A stretch of DNA of 64,000 bases from Artemisia argyi (Eukaryota; Streptophyta; Magnoliopsida; Asterales; Asteraceae): positions 103,298,523 through 103,362,522 of the forward strand of contig CM060708.1 in the NCBI GenBank assembly GCA_030686995.1, given 5' to 3'. The position numbers and the translations under genes were made by a program. Below the pieces are notes generated by a model. That model saw nothing but the letters and a program-made list of their open reading frames with translations, was not told the origin of the DNA and did no database searches. Below are positions 22,003 to 36,696 of the stretch, one piece after another (position 1 is the stretch's first letter; each line of letters begins with the position of its first letter).

Positions 22003-23083
22003 CATATGGCCACTACTCGTAACACCGATGATTTCACTTCCAACCCTGCCTTTAACGCAGCAGTTCAGCAGCGGGTGGACGCACTGATACCTGACATTAC
22101 CGCCTGGATCTCCGAGGAGATGCGTCGACAGCAGCTGGTGGTAGCGGGGGTTCTGGAGGTGGTAATCCACCTGAGACGATTCATACTTGGTTAGAAAGGT
22201 TTAATAAGCAAAAGCCTTGTTCATTTAGTGCTGCTACCACTCCGCCTGATGCGGAGAATTGGATTGCACACATCGAGAAGATATTCGAGGTACTGGGTTG
22301 TGGGGATGTGTTTGAGGCGCGGCTTGCTAGTTACAAATTTGAGGGAGATGCTTTGAACTGGTGGAAGGCATATAGGTATGCCAAAGGAGGAGATGATTTC
22401 GTCGTTACTTTATCGTGGGCTGACTTCCGTGAGACATTCTTCAAGCACTATTTTCCTTTGTTTGAGAAGGAAAAGTTCGAGAGAGAGTACCACACCATTT
22501 ATCAACTGGACAGGGAGAACAACAATGAGTTTATGAAGAGGTTTGTGCGGTTGACTGGTTTTCTGGGGCCCAGGGCAGGGACACAGGCTGAACAGGCTAA
22601 GAAGTTTAAGTAGGCTCTGAGGAATGATACTTTAGAGGGTATTGTGAACACTCATTTTGAGCATGTGGCCCAAGTTGCGAATGCTACTCGCAACATAGAG
22701 ATTATGCAAGAGAGATCTAGGCATGGGGTGAAGAGAAATCATGATGGAGACCGGGTTCGATCGGGTCAAGGGAACAACCAGAGGGGAAGTGATTCTAGAG
22801 GTAGTGATCGTCGAGGTAATGACACACGGGGATCCGATAGGCATGGATATGTTAACTACAGGTCTGGGCGCAATTATCAGTATCGGGATCAGCAGTATAG
22901 GGATCAATAGAACTGTGGTCGACAGGATTATCGTGTTTCGGGTTCGTATGGGCTGAGAAGAAATTGGGATCAGGATGCTTGCAAGACGTGTGGGAAGTCA
23001 CATCCTTGTATGTCATCGGGTTTCTGAGGCTTGTTTCTTGTGTAGTCAGATGGGACACAATGTAATTGAAAAGAAAGTTGTAT
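22003..23083 (+). pseudogene. Chromovirus gag, broken
   Basis: The start MATTRNTDDFTSNPAF at 22003 leads into a gag frame that shifts near 22150, continues with WLERFNKQKP and ENWIAHIEKIFEVLG, and reads through the conserved core LNWWKAYR and FKHYFPLFEKEKFEREY. It meets a TAG at about 22611 and another near 22907. A Gly/Arg/Asp-rich basic tail follows. The CCHC zinc knuckle region (CKTCGKSHPC, then CFLCSQMGHNV in a shifted frame) ends near 23083. Gag coats the element RNA in virus-like particles. At least two frameshifts and two stops make it dead, and pol is absent. Confidence 0.85.
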
Positions 23084-23090
23084 GATTGTC

Positions 23091-23284
23091 TATTTTTTAT
23101 AGTTTAGTGAGAATTGCATTTATACCTACTAAAACTTAAAAACTTGCACATTTTTTTAAAATACAAGTTTTCAATGCATGATGTATAATACAAGTTAAGC
23201 ATGTTTTGGGTATATATACAAATATGTAAGTTTTAGTAAGTATATATGCAATTGCTCCTTTTTTTATATACGACTTTTTCATAT

Positions 23285-23315
<31 letters not shown>

Positions 23316-23556
23316 CAACTTTTATGAATACCTTCTATGATATATGATTGAAAAACTAAAAATGCGTATTTTCAATGCTAAAAATATGAATGATTTAAGA
23401 TTCTACACAAAAGTTATGCTATTTTACGACAAGATGTTCTGTGTTTCCAACTTATTGACTTAAAAAAAATAAGGGATTAAACCTTTTTTTTTTTTTTTTT
23501 TTAATACCCAAATAAAAACCATATGTTTGTTTTACTTTGACTCCAAAAAAGCATCA
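23091..23556 (+). other. Upstream region of the PPR gene
   Basis: AT-rich, with an A-run near 23288-23312 and a T-run near 23485-23502. I cannot assign a definite TATA box. The end of the chromovirus lies within 0.5 kb of the gene start. Confidence 0.5.
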
Positions 23557-25957
23557 ATGGCGAACAGAAAAACCCTTCTTGTCCCCCTACTAAAAATCAA
23601 ACATTTCTCTTCTTCATCTTCTTCAATCACAAACCCTAATCTCATATCATCTTCCATTAACAAAAGCTACAACAAAGATGATGCTACACAATCAATGAAG
23701 AGCCACTCAAAACCCTTGATTCATTACTCAAAGAGAACCAAATTGAACCAGCTAAAACCCTAATCAAATCACTCATAACTTCAAAACAATCACCTTCTGA
23801 TCTTTATATTAACTTTACTAAAAAACCCAAGTTTTTTCCAAGCTTTATTTTATCTATTTGTGCAGAATTAAGTATGCCCAATGAGTGCATTGATTTATTT
23901 AACTTGATTAGAAAAGATGGTATTTTTCCATCACTTGTGTCTTTTAATATGTTTTTAGAGTGTTTGGTTAGGTGTGGGAAATATAGTAATGTGTTGTGTT
24001 TGTTTGATAATGTTGTAAAAAGTGGTATTCGGGTCGATAAGTTTACGTATGGGAAAGCAGTTCAATCTGCTGTTAAATTGCGAGATACGAAAAGGGGTTT
24101 GGAGTTGATGGAAATGATGAGGAGTGGTGGTGGGATGGGGGTTAGTAAGTTTGTTTATAATGTTTTGATTGGTGGTTTGTGTAAGGAGAAGAGGTTGGTT
24201 GATGCGCGAAAATTGTTTGATGAGATGCTTGAGAGAGGTGGCGTTGGAGGTGATAAGGTTACGTTTAATACGATGATTGATGGGTATTGTAAAGTGGGTG
24301 ATTTGGATGAGGCGTTTAGGATTCGGGAGAGGATGAAGGAGTGTAAAGTTGAGGCGAATGTTGTTACGTTTAATACGTTGTTGAGTGGGTTGTGTAGAGG
24401 GAAGAGAATGGATGAGGCGGAGAAAGTGTGGGAAGATATGAAAGTTTGTGGATTTGTTCCTGATGGATTTAGTTATAGTTTTATGTTTGACGGGTTTTCT
24501 AGGGCGGGTGATTTGGATGCTTGTGTGTCGCTTTTTGAACAGGTTGATAAGGATGGGATCCGTATAAATGAGTATACGTGTGGCGTATTGTTGAATGGGT
24601 TGTGTAAGGGAGGGAAAACTACTAAGGGTGAAGAGATTCTGGTGAGATTACTAGAGACGGGACTTGTGCCAAGTGAGGTGATATTTAATACAATTGTTGA
24701 TGGTTATTGTAGGGAGGGTAATATAGAAATGGCTCTTTCGACGATTGAGAAAATGAAATACCATGGGGTGAAGCCAAACTGTATGACTTTCAACTCGGTG
24801 ATTAACCGGTATTGTCAATGTGGTAATCTTGCTGAAGCGGAAAAATGGATAAAGAGGATGTCGGAGATTGGTGTTTCTCCCGATGTGGCAAGTTACAATA
24901 TTCTACTTGATGGGTTTGGACGGGCTTTACAATTTGACAAGTGTTTTCAGGTTCTTGAAGAAATGGAAAGTATCGGCTTAAAGCCAAATGCGATAAGTTA
25001 TGGTTCATTAATGAACCAGTTATGCAAGGACGGAAGGCTAGTTGAAGCTGAGGTGGTTTTCAGAGATGTGATAGGTAGAGGTGTTTTACCAAGTACAAAT
25101 ACTTATAATATGCTAATTAGTGGATATTGCAACGGCGGGAAGATACAAGATGCTTTTAAAATTTACGATGAAATGTTGTGCAATAAGGTAACTCCAACAT
25201 TGGTTACATATAATACAATCATAAACGGGCTATGCAAAAAGGGTAGGGTTGAGGCAGCCGAAGAACTAGCTTCAAAAATCATCAAATGTGATGTCATAAC
25301 ATATAATTCATTAATCTCTGGCTATTCAATGAAAGGAAACAGCCAAAAGTGTTTAGAGTTATATGAGAATATGAAAATGTCGGGAATTAAACCTACTATT
25401 AATACATATCATCCGCTAATCAGTGGTACCAAGAACGAGGGGTTAGCACTTGTGGAGAAACTCATCAGTGAAATGTCTGAAATGAACTTAGCTCTTGACC
25501 GCGTGCTATATAATGAACTAATACGCTGCTATGCAGAGCATGGTTTTGTGGAGAAAACCTTGGAATTGTACCATGAGATGGTTAATAAGGGCATTTTCCT
25601 GATAGGATGGCATACAATAGCTTGATCATTGGATATCTAAAGCAGGGAAAGCTCGATGATGCAAAGGATCTTGTTGATAAAATGAAGGCAACTGGATTAG
25701 TTCTTAAAGCTGATACATATAACACATTAATCAAGGGTCTTTGTGATCTTAAAAAGTTCAGTGAAGCATATACATGGTATAGAGAAATGGTGACAAATGG
25801 ATTTTTACCAAGTGTAAGTGTCGGTAATGAGCTTATTACTGGTCTCAAGGAGGAAGGAAGCTTTCAAGAAGTCCATATAATATACTCTGAAATGAGCGTC
25901 AAAGGTTTGGATTTTGAAAGTGTAAATGAGGATCTTTGTGCTGTTGCAAAATTGTAG
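23557..25957 (+). CDS. P-class pentatricopeptide repeat protein, two frameshifts
   Basis: About 19 consecutive 35-residue PPR motifs (for example VTFNTMIDGYCKVGDLDEAF, ITYNSLISGYSMKGNSQKCL) follow an N-terminus rich in Ser, Lys and Arg that looks like an organelle transit peptide (MANRKTLLVPLL from ATG 23557). P-class PPR proteins bind organellar RNA one base per repeat; the order of repeats best fits Arabidopsis At5g12100, a predicted mitochondrial protein (recognition, moderate certainty). The frame moves by one base between 23682 and 23700, and again near 25593-25600 in a T-run. The three segments 23557-23700, 23700-25600 and 25600-25957 then join into an otherwise open gene of about 800 codons with no intron. 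Apart from the two shifts there is no stop. Either this is a very young pseudogene or the assembly has lost single bases in homopolymers. Confidence 0.85.
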
Positions 25958-28332
25958 ATAGAGGTGAGGTGAATTCAGTGTTACAGTATAGCTCATAAAT
26001 TTAATATCATTTTGCAGCCACGAAGAGCGAGCTTTATTTGTTAAGTGGCGCGTTCGCTTTAAGTGGCAATACCTTGTAATCACAGGTTCGGATACCCTTT
26101 TTTAGAAGTGGGAACTTAGACCCGCTTTTTTTTATGTAAAATTATACATTTGTCTAATAGGTGAAATCTTAAAATTTAGCTAAAGAGGAAACCAGTCAAA
26201 AGTAGGCCGGTATTTCCGCATATAACCTTCTGTAATTTGTTTTCATTCAGAAAGAGATCATTGTTATTATATTTATAAGATCAGGCACTAATTTAGTTTT
26301 TGATTAATCACAGAAGCCTTAGAAATGGCATAAAAAGGTGTCCGTTGGTCAATCTGGCCCATTTCATTTGTTTTGAGTTCTTGAGTTTGCATCTCAAAAA
26401 CTTCGTCTGCTTGTTCCTGGAATACATTTCATTTATTTGATTTTTTTATACATTTCAACAGGTACTTAAGTTGAGTATACATTAGGTTCAGCATAAAATG
26501 TTGAAGGAGGATATAACTATTAGTACTATATAATTTACTCTTTGGCCTTCATCTTTAGCGAATGTGTTATTTCACGGAACCCATCATATGTATACTGTAT
26601 AGATTATTGCTAGAGTTTAATATACGTTCATAAGTTTTAGCTTTTGTAACTCATTCAAGCTGTTTCTCTTGAAGCGCAAACTACAGGAATTTGTTCATAT
26701 TATAAATGTATTTAATGATTTTTGAAGCTTGGTATTGTGGTGTAATAACGACTGTTCATTCACTATTAAGATGATGGCTATTCATTCACTATTAAGATAC
26801 GAATGTTTGCATGATACAACATAAGCATAGCTACACTCTTGCAGTTCTACAAATTTAAGTGTAACTGAGTTGAAAGGAAGGCTTCTTGTGCATTTGTATG
26901 CGTCTGGGAGAATGGAGGTTGGTACAAAGTTAGGACACCAAAATTGGTACACACCATATTGATATAATTATGAATACTGGTTTTACTAAAAGTCTAAAAC
27001 TATTGCTATATTACAATGATAGCTTAAAATTCGAATCAAGGAACTGAGCTAATTGGAAGTGAATGCAAGGGACATTGAATGGATATACCGATGCACAGAT
27101 TCAGGTTTCTTGACAGTCAGGTTGAACATAGTTAAAATTTTGCACTGTGCAGTTGCTATCTGTGCTTTTCCATTCTGTAATGAAAGTATTTGATTGCTAC
27201 CCTTACACTGAAACAAAAAAAAGTTTCTTGCAATAAGGAGACTCACATCTCTTTAATTTATGCTTACCACACTCGTTTAAAATCAACCCGAACACTCGAT
27301 ATGAGGACAATAAACCTGTCAAATACTTGGGAGTGTTAATTTGGGGGATGATAAGGAATCAAGAGAAGATTGCATGTGGTTGCAGGACATTCTTGTTTTC
27401 CGTACTGTGAGATATTTAAGTTGTCTTTCAAAGAAAAGGTTGGGCCAAGTGCGGATGCTTGTTTCGTTTAGTTAGATCTTTCTGTTTTCTGTTGGCGGTT
27501 TTGTTTTGAGGTCGGGTATTGAATTCAAATTCTACTTTATGAAGTTTCCATGTCTTCGGTTATGGCGCTTTTTGCCTTTTTCTTTGTTTAAGAGTTTGGT
27601 GGTAAGATTTTGTGCTTTAAAGTTTCAAAAAAAGCTGAAATATTTTCATCGGTATCTCTGCCAATCGAGTTTGTCTCCCCCAGAAGCTTGATTTCTTATT
27701 TTGTGGCATTAGTTTGTCCATTGTCATCACAGTTAGGGTCAAGTGTTTGATTTGCATGGTGGCTCAAATATTTTTTGTTCAGTGTTTTCTCATCATGGAT
27801 AATTCCATATATACCCGATCTAAACATCAAAATCTCGAATTACGTTAATTGACAGTATAAAATTATTCTCTCAAATCATTTTCCTTTTCATTGCAGAACT
27901 CAGGTGTTGCCTCTTAGCTTTCAGATTGCATTTTAGCTATGCATTCAATATACAGCATGAAAAGACAAAACAAACTAAAGAAACAGAAATCCACCAATCA
28001 TATTGTTCTAGCCTTTCTAACACAGGCAATTCTGTTCTTAGGATGAGGTGTAATATATCAGATCAACATTCAGGTTCAGTGGCATCTATGCCCGTCGACA
28101 AGTCAAAAACATTGTGTAACCAATTAGACCAAACTGAACCTTGAGAACTAGTTAAAAGAAAACTAGTAACATTACCAATGGCAAGCCATAATAAAGCTAC
28201 AAAAGGATGTCCAAACATCAAAATCAAAATGCAACTTTAGAAGTCAAACCTCCAACTAAATATGGCATATACTTAATCCTCAACACAAAATTTGAGTAGC
28301 GATTATTCAAAAAAACCCTTTTACACCATAAT
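25958..28332. other. Intergenic region between PPR and enolase genes
   Basis: No gene is supported in these 2.4 kb between two convergent genes. A tRNA-like stretch near 26040-26095 (AAGTGGC repeated, then GGTTCGGATACCC followed by a T-run) may be a SINE relic. The remainder is AT-rich and shows only short frames. Confidence 0.5.
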
Positions 28333-28338
28333 TTTATT
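28333..28338 (-). terminator. Polyadenylation signal of enolase gene
   Basis: AATAAA on the minus strand, about 60 bp after the stop codon. Confidence 0.55.
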
Positions 28339-28396
28339 CATTATCACATTCCGCATGAACAGCCGTTCTCAACTCATAACTGTCTTGATATGTGAT

Positions 28397-32181
<3,785 letters not shown>

Positions 32182-32300
32182 CTGGATCTGTTAACTCTGT
32201 GTGTGTGTTTTTTTTAACTGTGTGAGAGAGAGAATATGAGTGTGAAGTTAGGTGGAAAATGTGTGTGATTTGCGGAGATACCAACCGTATATTTGTACAC
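32182..32300 (-). promoter_or_regulatory. Enolase leader and core promoter
   Basis: On the minus strand AAATATACG (32287-32295) is a plausible TATA box about 105 bp upstream of the ATG. Between them lies a CTCTCTCTC pyrimidine patch (near 32222-32234), common in plant core promoters and leaders. The transcription start is not determinable from sequence alone. Confidence 0.5.
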
Positions 32301-32749
32301 GTATCCAAGTCAATGACAGCCGTCCGATTAGCGTGATTAAAAAGCCAAGATGGTTTTATTTTTGTGTTCAACCCTTGTGGTTTAATGGTTTTGAGGTTTT
32401 AATGGTTTTTGACTTTTTTCAAAGTTTAATGATGAGGGTTTTTTTGGTCCTAAAAGTGACGGCTTTTTGACTTTTCAGTTTCTTTAAAGGTCGTGACTCG
32501 TGATAGGTTTGTTTTGGTTCAAAAAGTTGACAACTAGGTCGTGGTCCATCGTTTTGTTTTTCTTTCGTTCATGGTTTTTATTCTAGAATGATCCAAAGTC
32601 GATTTACAATTTGGCTTTGGTGCGGAAATATAACAAGTATTTCGGTCTTTTTTAAAGTTATGGCATATGCTAGTGTCGTTTTGTCAACTTTTTAGTTAAA
32701 ACCAGAAAAACGCCTTCGGTTTGTTCACGATTTTTTGTGGTATTTAATC
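32301..32749. other. Enolase upstream region, no gene
   Basis: T-rich sequence upstream of the enolase promoter. I see no coding frame and no defined element. Confidence 0.5.
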
Positions 32750-32913
32750 CAGTGTTTTAAAACTCGAATTGACCTGGCTGGTTGAACCGTGAACCAGTCG
32801 GGTGATTGGAAGCTGGTTTTTAGCGAAAACTCGGTTGAACCGTCAGTTAAACCGGTTGAATTGTGACCCAATGGCTTGACAGGTCAATTAAAAAACCGGT
32901 TTTTAAAACATTG
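32750..32913. mobile_element. hAT-like MITE
   Basis: Ends CAGTGTTTTAAAA and, inverted, CAATGTTTTAAAA, with an interior rich in ACCGGTT/GGTTGAACC inverted repeats. The flanks ATTTAATC and GTTTAACC agree at 6 of 8 positions, a degraded 8-bp duplication. The CAGTGTTTTAAAA end is a familiar plant hAT type. Confidence 0.75.
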
Positions 32914-33734
32914 GTTTAACCAACTTAGAACAAAATTCAAATAATACATTACTAGCTCATTAATTCTTTATAATTTAAATTTTTACGACTAATCTGGCAT
33001 GTCACAGTTATTTTATTGATATTGTTGTTACAAGTATTAATCATTCTAATACAACGACCACATTCGTGACATTCTTGAAATGAAAAATTATAAACCTTCT
33101 TTCAGTCCGGTTAATACGAGCTCCAAATTCTATTTTAGTTCGCTTTTCAGTTGCTTATTCAGCTATTGATTGTAGCTTGGTTGAGACAATTGGTATGCTA
33201 CATTTACGCTATTGAAATGATCTATGTTGTTCAACAGATTTACCCTACATAAACGATCCTGTATGTCTCATTATGGTGCCTCAACACACATTATGTTCTT
33301 GTTTATCTCTACTTTAGTCAATGGTCTCTCGTTTACAAACGAATTATATTTTTTTGTTTTATTTTACATGCATGATTCCCCCGAGCCTCATTACGATGTC
33401 TCAACAATGTCAGCTTTTGTTTATCTATCCTAGAGTCATATGGTCTCATATTTACATACGTCAGTCGATTCGTGTCTTCTGTTTTCCTCGATGACCATCC
33501 CAACTCTTGGTTGTTTAAGCGACAACATGTGATCTAGAGCTAGAGTGTGCATGTTGGGTGTTATGGAATTGTTAGTCGTCGTCGAAACATATCAGGTGTG
33601 CAACCTTCTTATAGAACTTTATCGTACATTTACTTGGGGTTTGTCTTGCATATTACTCGGTATGATTTTAGTGTCATGTATTTATCCTCTACTCATATTC
33701 ACCGTCAACTGTTGAAAACACGTTGTAATAAATA
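32914..33734. other. Intergenic, nothing assignable
   Basis: Short frames only. There is a loose repetition of phrases such as CCTCATTACGATG/CTCATTATGGTG near 33265 and 33385, perhaps an old duplication. I see no gene. Confidence 0.45.
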
Positions 33735-33925
33735 CTCCTCTGTCCCTAAATAAATATCCCTATTGACTTTTAAAGTATTTTTTTTAGAACTTTGACTTTA
33801 AATTATTTTATTTGTGTTATGTAATACTTGATGAAAATTATGCTAATGAAAATACATTTAAAACCCAATGTATTTATATATTTTGCATTAAGTATTACAT
33901 AACAAAAATAAAATAATTTGAGGTC

Positions 33926-33956
<31 letters not shown>

Positions 33957-34003
33957 CTTTAAAAGTCAATAGTGAACACTCATTTAAGGACATATAGAAT
34001 ACT
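33735..34003. mobile_element. Stowaway-like MITE
   Basis: The left end CTCCTCTGTCCCTAAATAAA follows TA and resembles the CTCCCTCCGTCCC ends of Stowaway MITEs. The right end, inverted, contains ATGTCCTTAAATGAGTG and CACTATTGACTTTTAAA, pairing with the left arm. The centre is a palindrome of TAAGTATTACATAACA plus an A-run (33927-33952). Confidence 0.78.
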
Positions 34004-35169
34004 CATTTTGTTCTCGAAACAGGTTGTTGTTCTAATTCTACACTTGACGTGCTTATCACAATATGATGACATATTTGGCAATGGCTTACCATTACATATA
34101 AATATAAATATTTCTGTGTAAGGTGAATCATCTAAACTAGCAGAATGTATTAATGCAAATTTTGTAATATAGGTTGTGTTTGGGATGTGGTTTTTAGAGA
34201 CTTTTATATGCTTGAATTGCTAAAATAAATTAGTTTATAAAATAAATTTTGTTTGTCACGCATATTTATGAAATCTTTTATAAATCATAAGCTTTCATAA
34301 GCTCAAGCGAATTAAACGGGTTTGTGAGGGCTTATAGTTATTTAAATTACTTCAATACTCTTCAAAATAGTCAAACGGCTTTACAAAAATATAAACTCCA
34401 AATTCCTTCAGCTCCAGTTTTAATCTTAACTTTAACTCCAGCTTCAGCCCTAGTTTCAGCCCAAATGATTTGCACATTTATGTTTTTTATTGAGACATTT
34501 TATTATATGTATTATATAATTGTACAATATTTACGATATAGTATAAGTAAGTTATCCAATTAAAATAATAAAAAAAAGTGTGCAATCACCTCTTCACGAT
34601 ACTAATAGCACTAATTTAATGATAGCTTACATAGCACATAGGTCACATACCACGGTAACCATTTTCTTTCTCTTTTTATGTTTATTAATGAATGAGAGAA
34701 ACACTATGTATTAGCGAATCTAATAATACAAAGATGCTTTATTCTTCTAGAAAATCAATATAAAGAAACGGAAGGCATGAAAAAGCAACATATAAATGAA
34801 CACATATCATTAGATCACTAATTTGATATGAAATTTAGCCACCTAATCTTTAGTCTAACAGCACATAAACCCCTAAGATTCTTCACACCAACTATTACAA
34901 ATATTTAATTTGCTTTTAGATCGCACTTAATTTTATATTGCGTGTTTAGCACAATTCAAAGTTTTATTACCACATATATGATCTAGATTGATGTCATTAA
35001 TTAAATTGCCATCAATGCAAATAAAATATTCTAAAAGTGAACTATTTAGGGGTGTTAAAGAAAACCCGACGAGAAAAGTTTAATTTAGATTCAATATTAT
35101 CAAAAGATTCAATGAACCAATTTTAGTCATTAATTTTTTATTAAAAAAAATCATTTTTTTTAAATTAAA
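34004..35169. other. Intergenic, nothing assignable
   Basis: AT-rich with scattered short frames. A GTTGTGTTTGGGATGTGG phrase at 34169 resembles a hAT MITE end, but no partner was found. No gene. Confidence 0.45.
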
Positions 35170-35500
35170 TATCTCGCACCGTTAATCGTTACGCGAAAAA
35201 AACAGAATTAAATTATCTATCTGCAGAGGGGTACTTCTATAAACTTTCAAGAAACTTTTTTTGGACATTTTTTGTAAGTGTTGAAATTTACTTGGAGAAA
35301 TCACATGTGATTTTATAAAATTACACGTGATTCCTAACATACAAATCACATGTGATTTTTCAAGACGCAAATTTTAACACCAAAACATAACTCGAAAAAA
35401 AATTGTCAAAAGTATATCGAAGTGGCCGTTGACTGAAAGATAAAAATATTCTCTTCGCGATGATGTATTTTTGTCGCTTAACGATTTACCGTTTGCAATA
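35170..35500. mobile_element. Palindromic MITE-like element
   Basis: The two halves are inverted copies: CACCGTTAATCGTTACGCG on the left pairs with CGCTTAACGATTTACCGTTTG on the right, and the match continues inward to two copies of AAATCACATGTGATTT (35299-35317 and 35344-35360). The total is about 330 bp. A clear target duplication was not found. Confidence 0.65.

Positions 35501-35579
<79 letters not shown>
35501..35579. repeat. (ATT)n microsatellite
   Basis: About 26 units, directly next to the palindromic element. Such tracts often mark MITE ends. Confidence 0.97.
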
Positions 35580-35727
35580 TATTTTTTAAATGAAAATAGT
35601 TTTTTTAGTAATTTTGATGAAAAATAGATGCTAGAATTGGTTCATTTGATCTGTGACAAATATGGGGTCTATATTTGATTACGTATAGTACGGATAGCGA
35701 GCTTACTATGTCTGGACTATCTCGAAT

Positions 35728-35823
35728 AAACTGGGCTTTGACCCTACAAACAAACTGGGCTCCGGCCCTACAAGCAAAATGGGCTCCGGCCTAACGAGCA
35801 AACTGGCTCCAACCTAACAAGCC
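35728..35823 (+). repeat. 24-bp tandem repeats in Tat-like LTR
   Basis: Four copies of AAACTGGGCTCCGGCCCTAC plus AAGC, with substitutions, lying about 230 bp upstream of the TATA box. Confidence 0.85.
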
Positions 35824-36053
35824 AATAAAGCCAGAAATGGCTAAAGCCAATGCACGAGCATGGCACGATCCGAACAAACAAAGGATGTATACGAGTGGCA
35901 CTTCCAAAGTACGCTCGCCGATCGGCTCCCGGTCCAAAAAACCATCCACGTTCGCAACAATCGATTAAGCTGCAGATCTTTGCCCGACAAGGGTCCCACC
36001 TCGGCCAATATAGCAATATGCAAAATATCAGGAAACCCTAATATTTGCACTAC

Positions 36054-36061
36054 CTATAAAA
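36054..36061 (+). promoter_or_regulatory. TATA box of Tat-like LTR
   Basis: CTATAAAAGG in the expected part of the LTR, with a pyrimidine-rich leader downstream. Confidence 0.65.
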
Positions 36062-36472
36062 GGTAACCCCAATTCACACTTTCGGGCTATGACTTTTTCA
36101 CTCATCCTCATATACACATATTTCTCTGACTACATAAGTAGTTATTCTCACGTCGGAGGTTAATCGTGGGGTCCGTCCCCACGACAAGGCTAACGGTGTG
36201 CTTTTACTTGTGTAGGAAATACAACTCATCACTTGGATTAGTGCACAATCTGTAGAGCGGATGACCCACCAAGGGCGGTCCACTTCAAGCCGACCCTCCA
36301 AGGGGCGGTCCACTTTAAGCTAAGCCCAACTCTAACTCATTTACACTTTTTGCACTAACAAGTTGGCGTCATCCGTGGGACCCAGTGCATAATTGCGTTC
36401 TCGAAAAATACTCTCCACGAGCGAGACACCTCGGCAAACATCACTCTCACATAATACTTCGCCCCGCGAAAA

Positions 36473-36696
36473 ATGAGAGGGAAAAATAAAAAACCGAGAC
36501 GTCGAAACAGGTTGATACTCGACGCGGCCCTCCGGGAGCCCGACAGCAGTCGCAGCCGTCAACAACTGACAGACGAGAGTGAGGAAGCTCATCCCATGAA
36601 GCCATCTCGGGAAACGCCCATGAGGATGCAAGCTCGACCAGACCTCGGTAGCATCCAACAAAAGGCTAAACGTGAAACGGCAAAAGGAAGGAAAAG
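36473..36696 (+). pseudogene. N-terminal fragment of Tat-like gag
   Basis: From ATG 36473 a basic frame (MRGKNKKPRRRNRLILDAAL) runs 74 residues until it meets the Athila LTR. No conserved gag core is reached. The assignment rests on its position after the primer-binding site. Confidence 0.5.

Larger units (their letters stand above)
6489..23090 (+). mobile_element. Truncated chromovirus-type Ty3/gypsy element carrying nested insertions
   Basis: The LTR starts TGTATAACACCC at 6489 and ends GGGTGTTACA at 21848, an imperfect inverted pair typical of chromovirus LTRs. A tRNA-Met-type primer-binding site follows at 21853, then a gag frame with a zinc knuckle. The CACTA element (9159-21474) lies inside the LTR; without it the LTR is about 3.04 kb. 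The element stops near 23090, just after gag, with no pol and no 3' LTR in view. The assignment to a particular lineage (Tekay/Del-like) is inference from LTR length and ends. Confidence 0.8.
35653..36696 (+). mobile_element. 5' end of a Tat-like gypsy element
   Basis: An LTR (about 35653-36360) ends GCACTAACA and is followed by a primer-binding site TGGCGTCATCCGTGGGA (36364-36380), a variant of the Tat/Retand type. The LTR has a TATA box (36054-36061) and a 24-bp tandem array. A short gag start follows. The Athila element interrupts it at 36697; the rest must lie beyond the window. Confidence 0.72.

Noticed and set aside
34169..34420. hAT-type MITE suggested by GTTGTGTTTGGGATGTGG
   Set aside because: No inverted partner or 8-bp duplication found.
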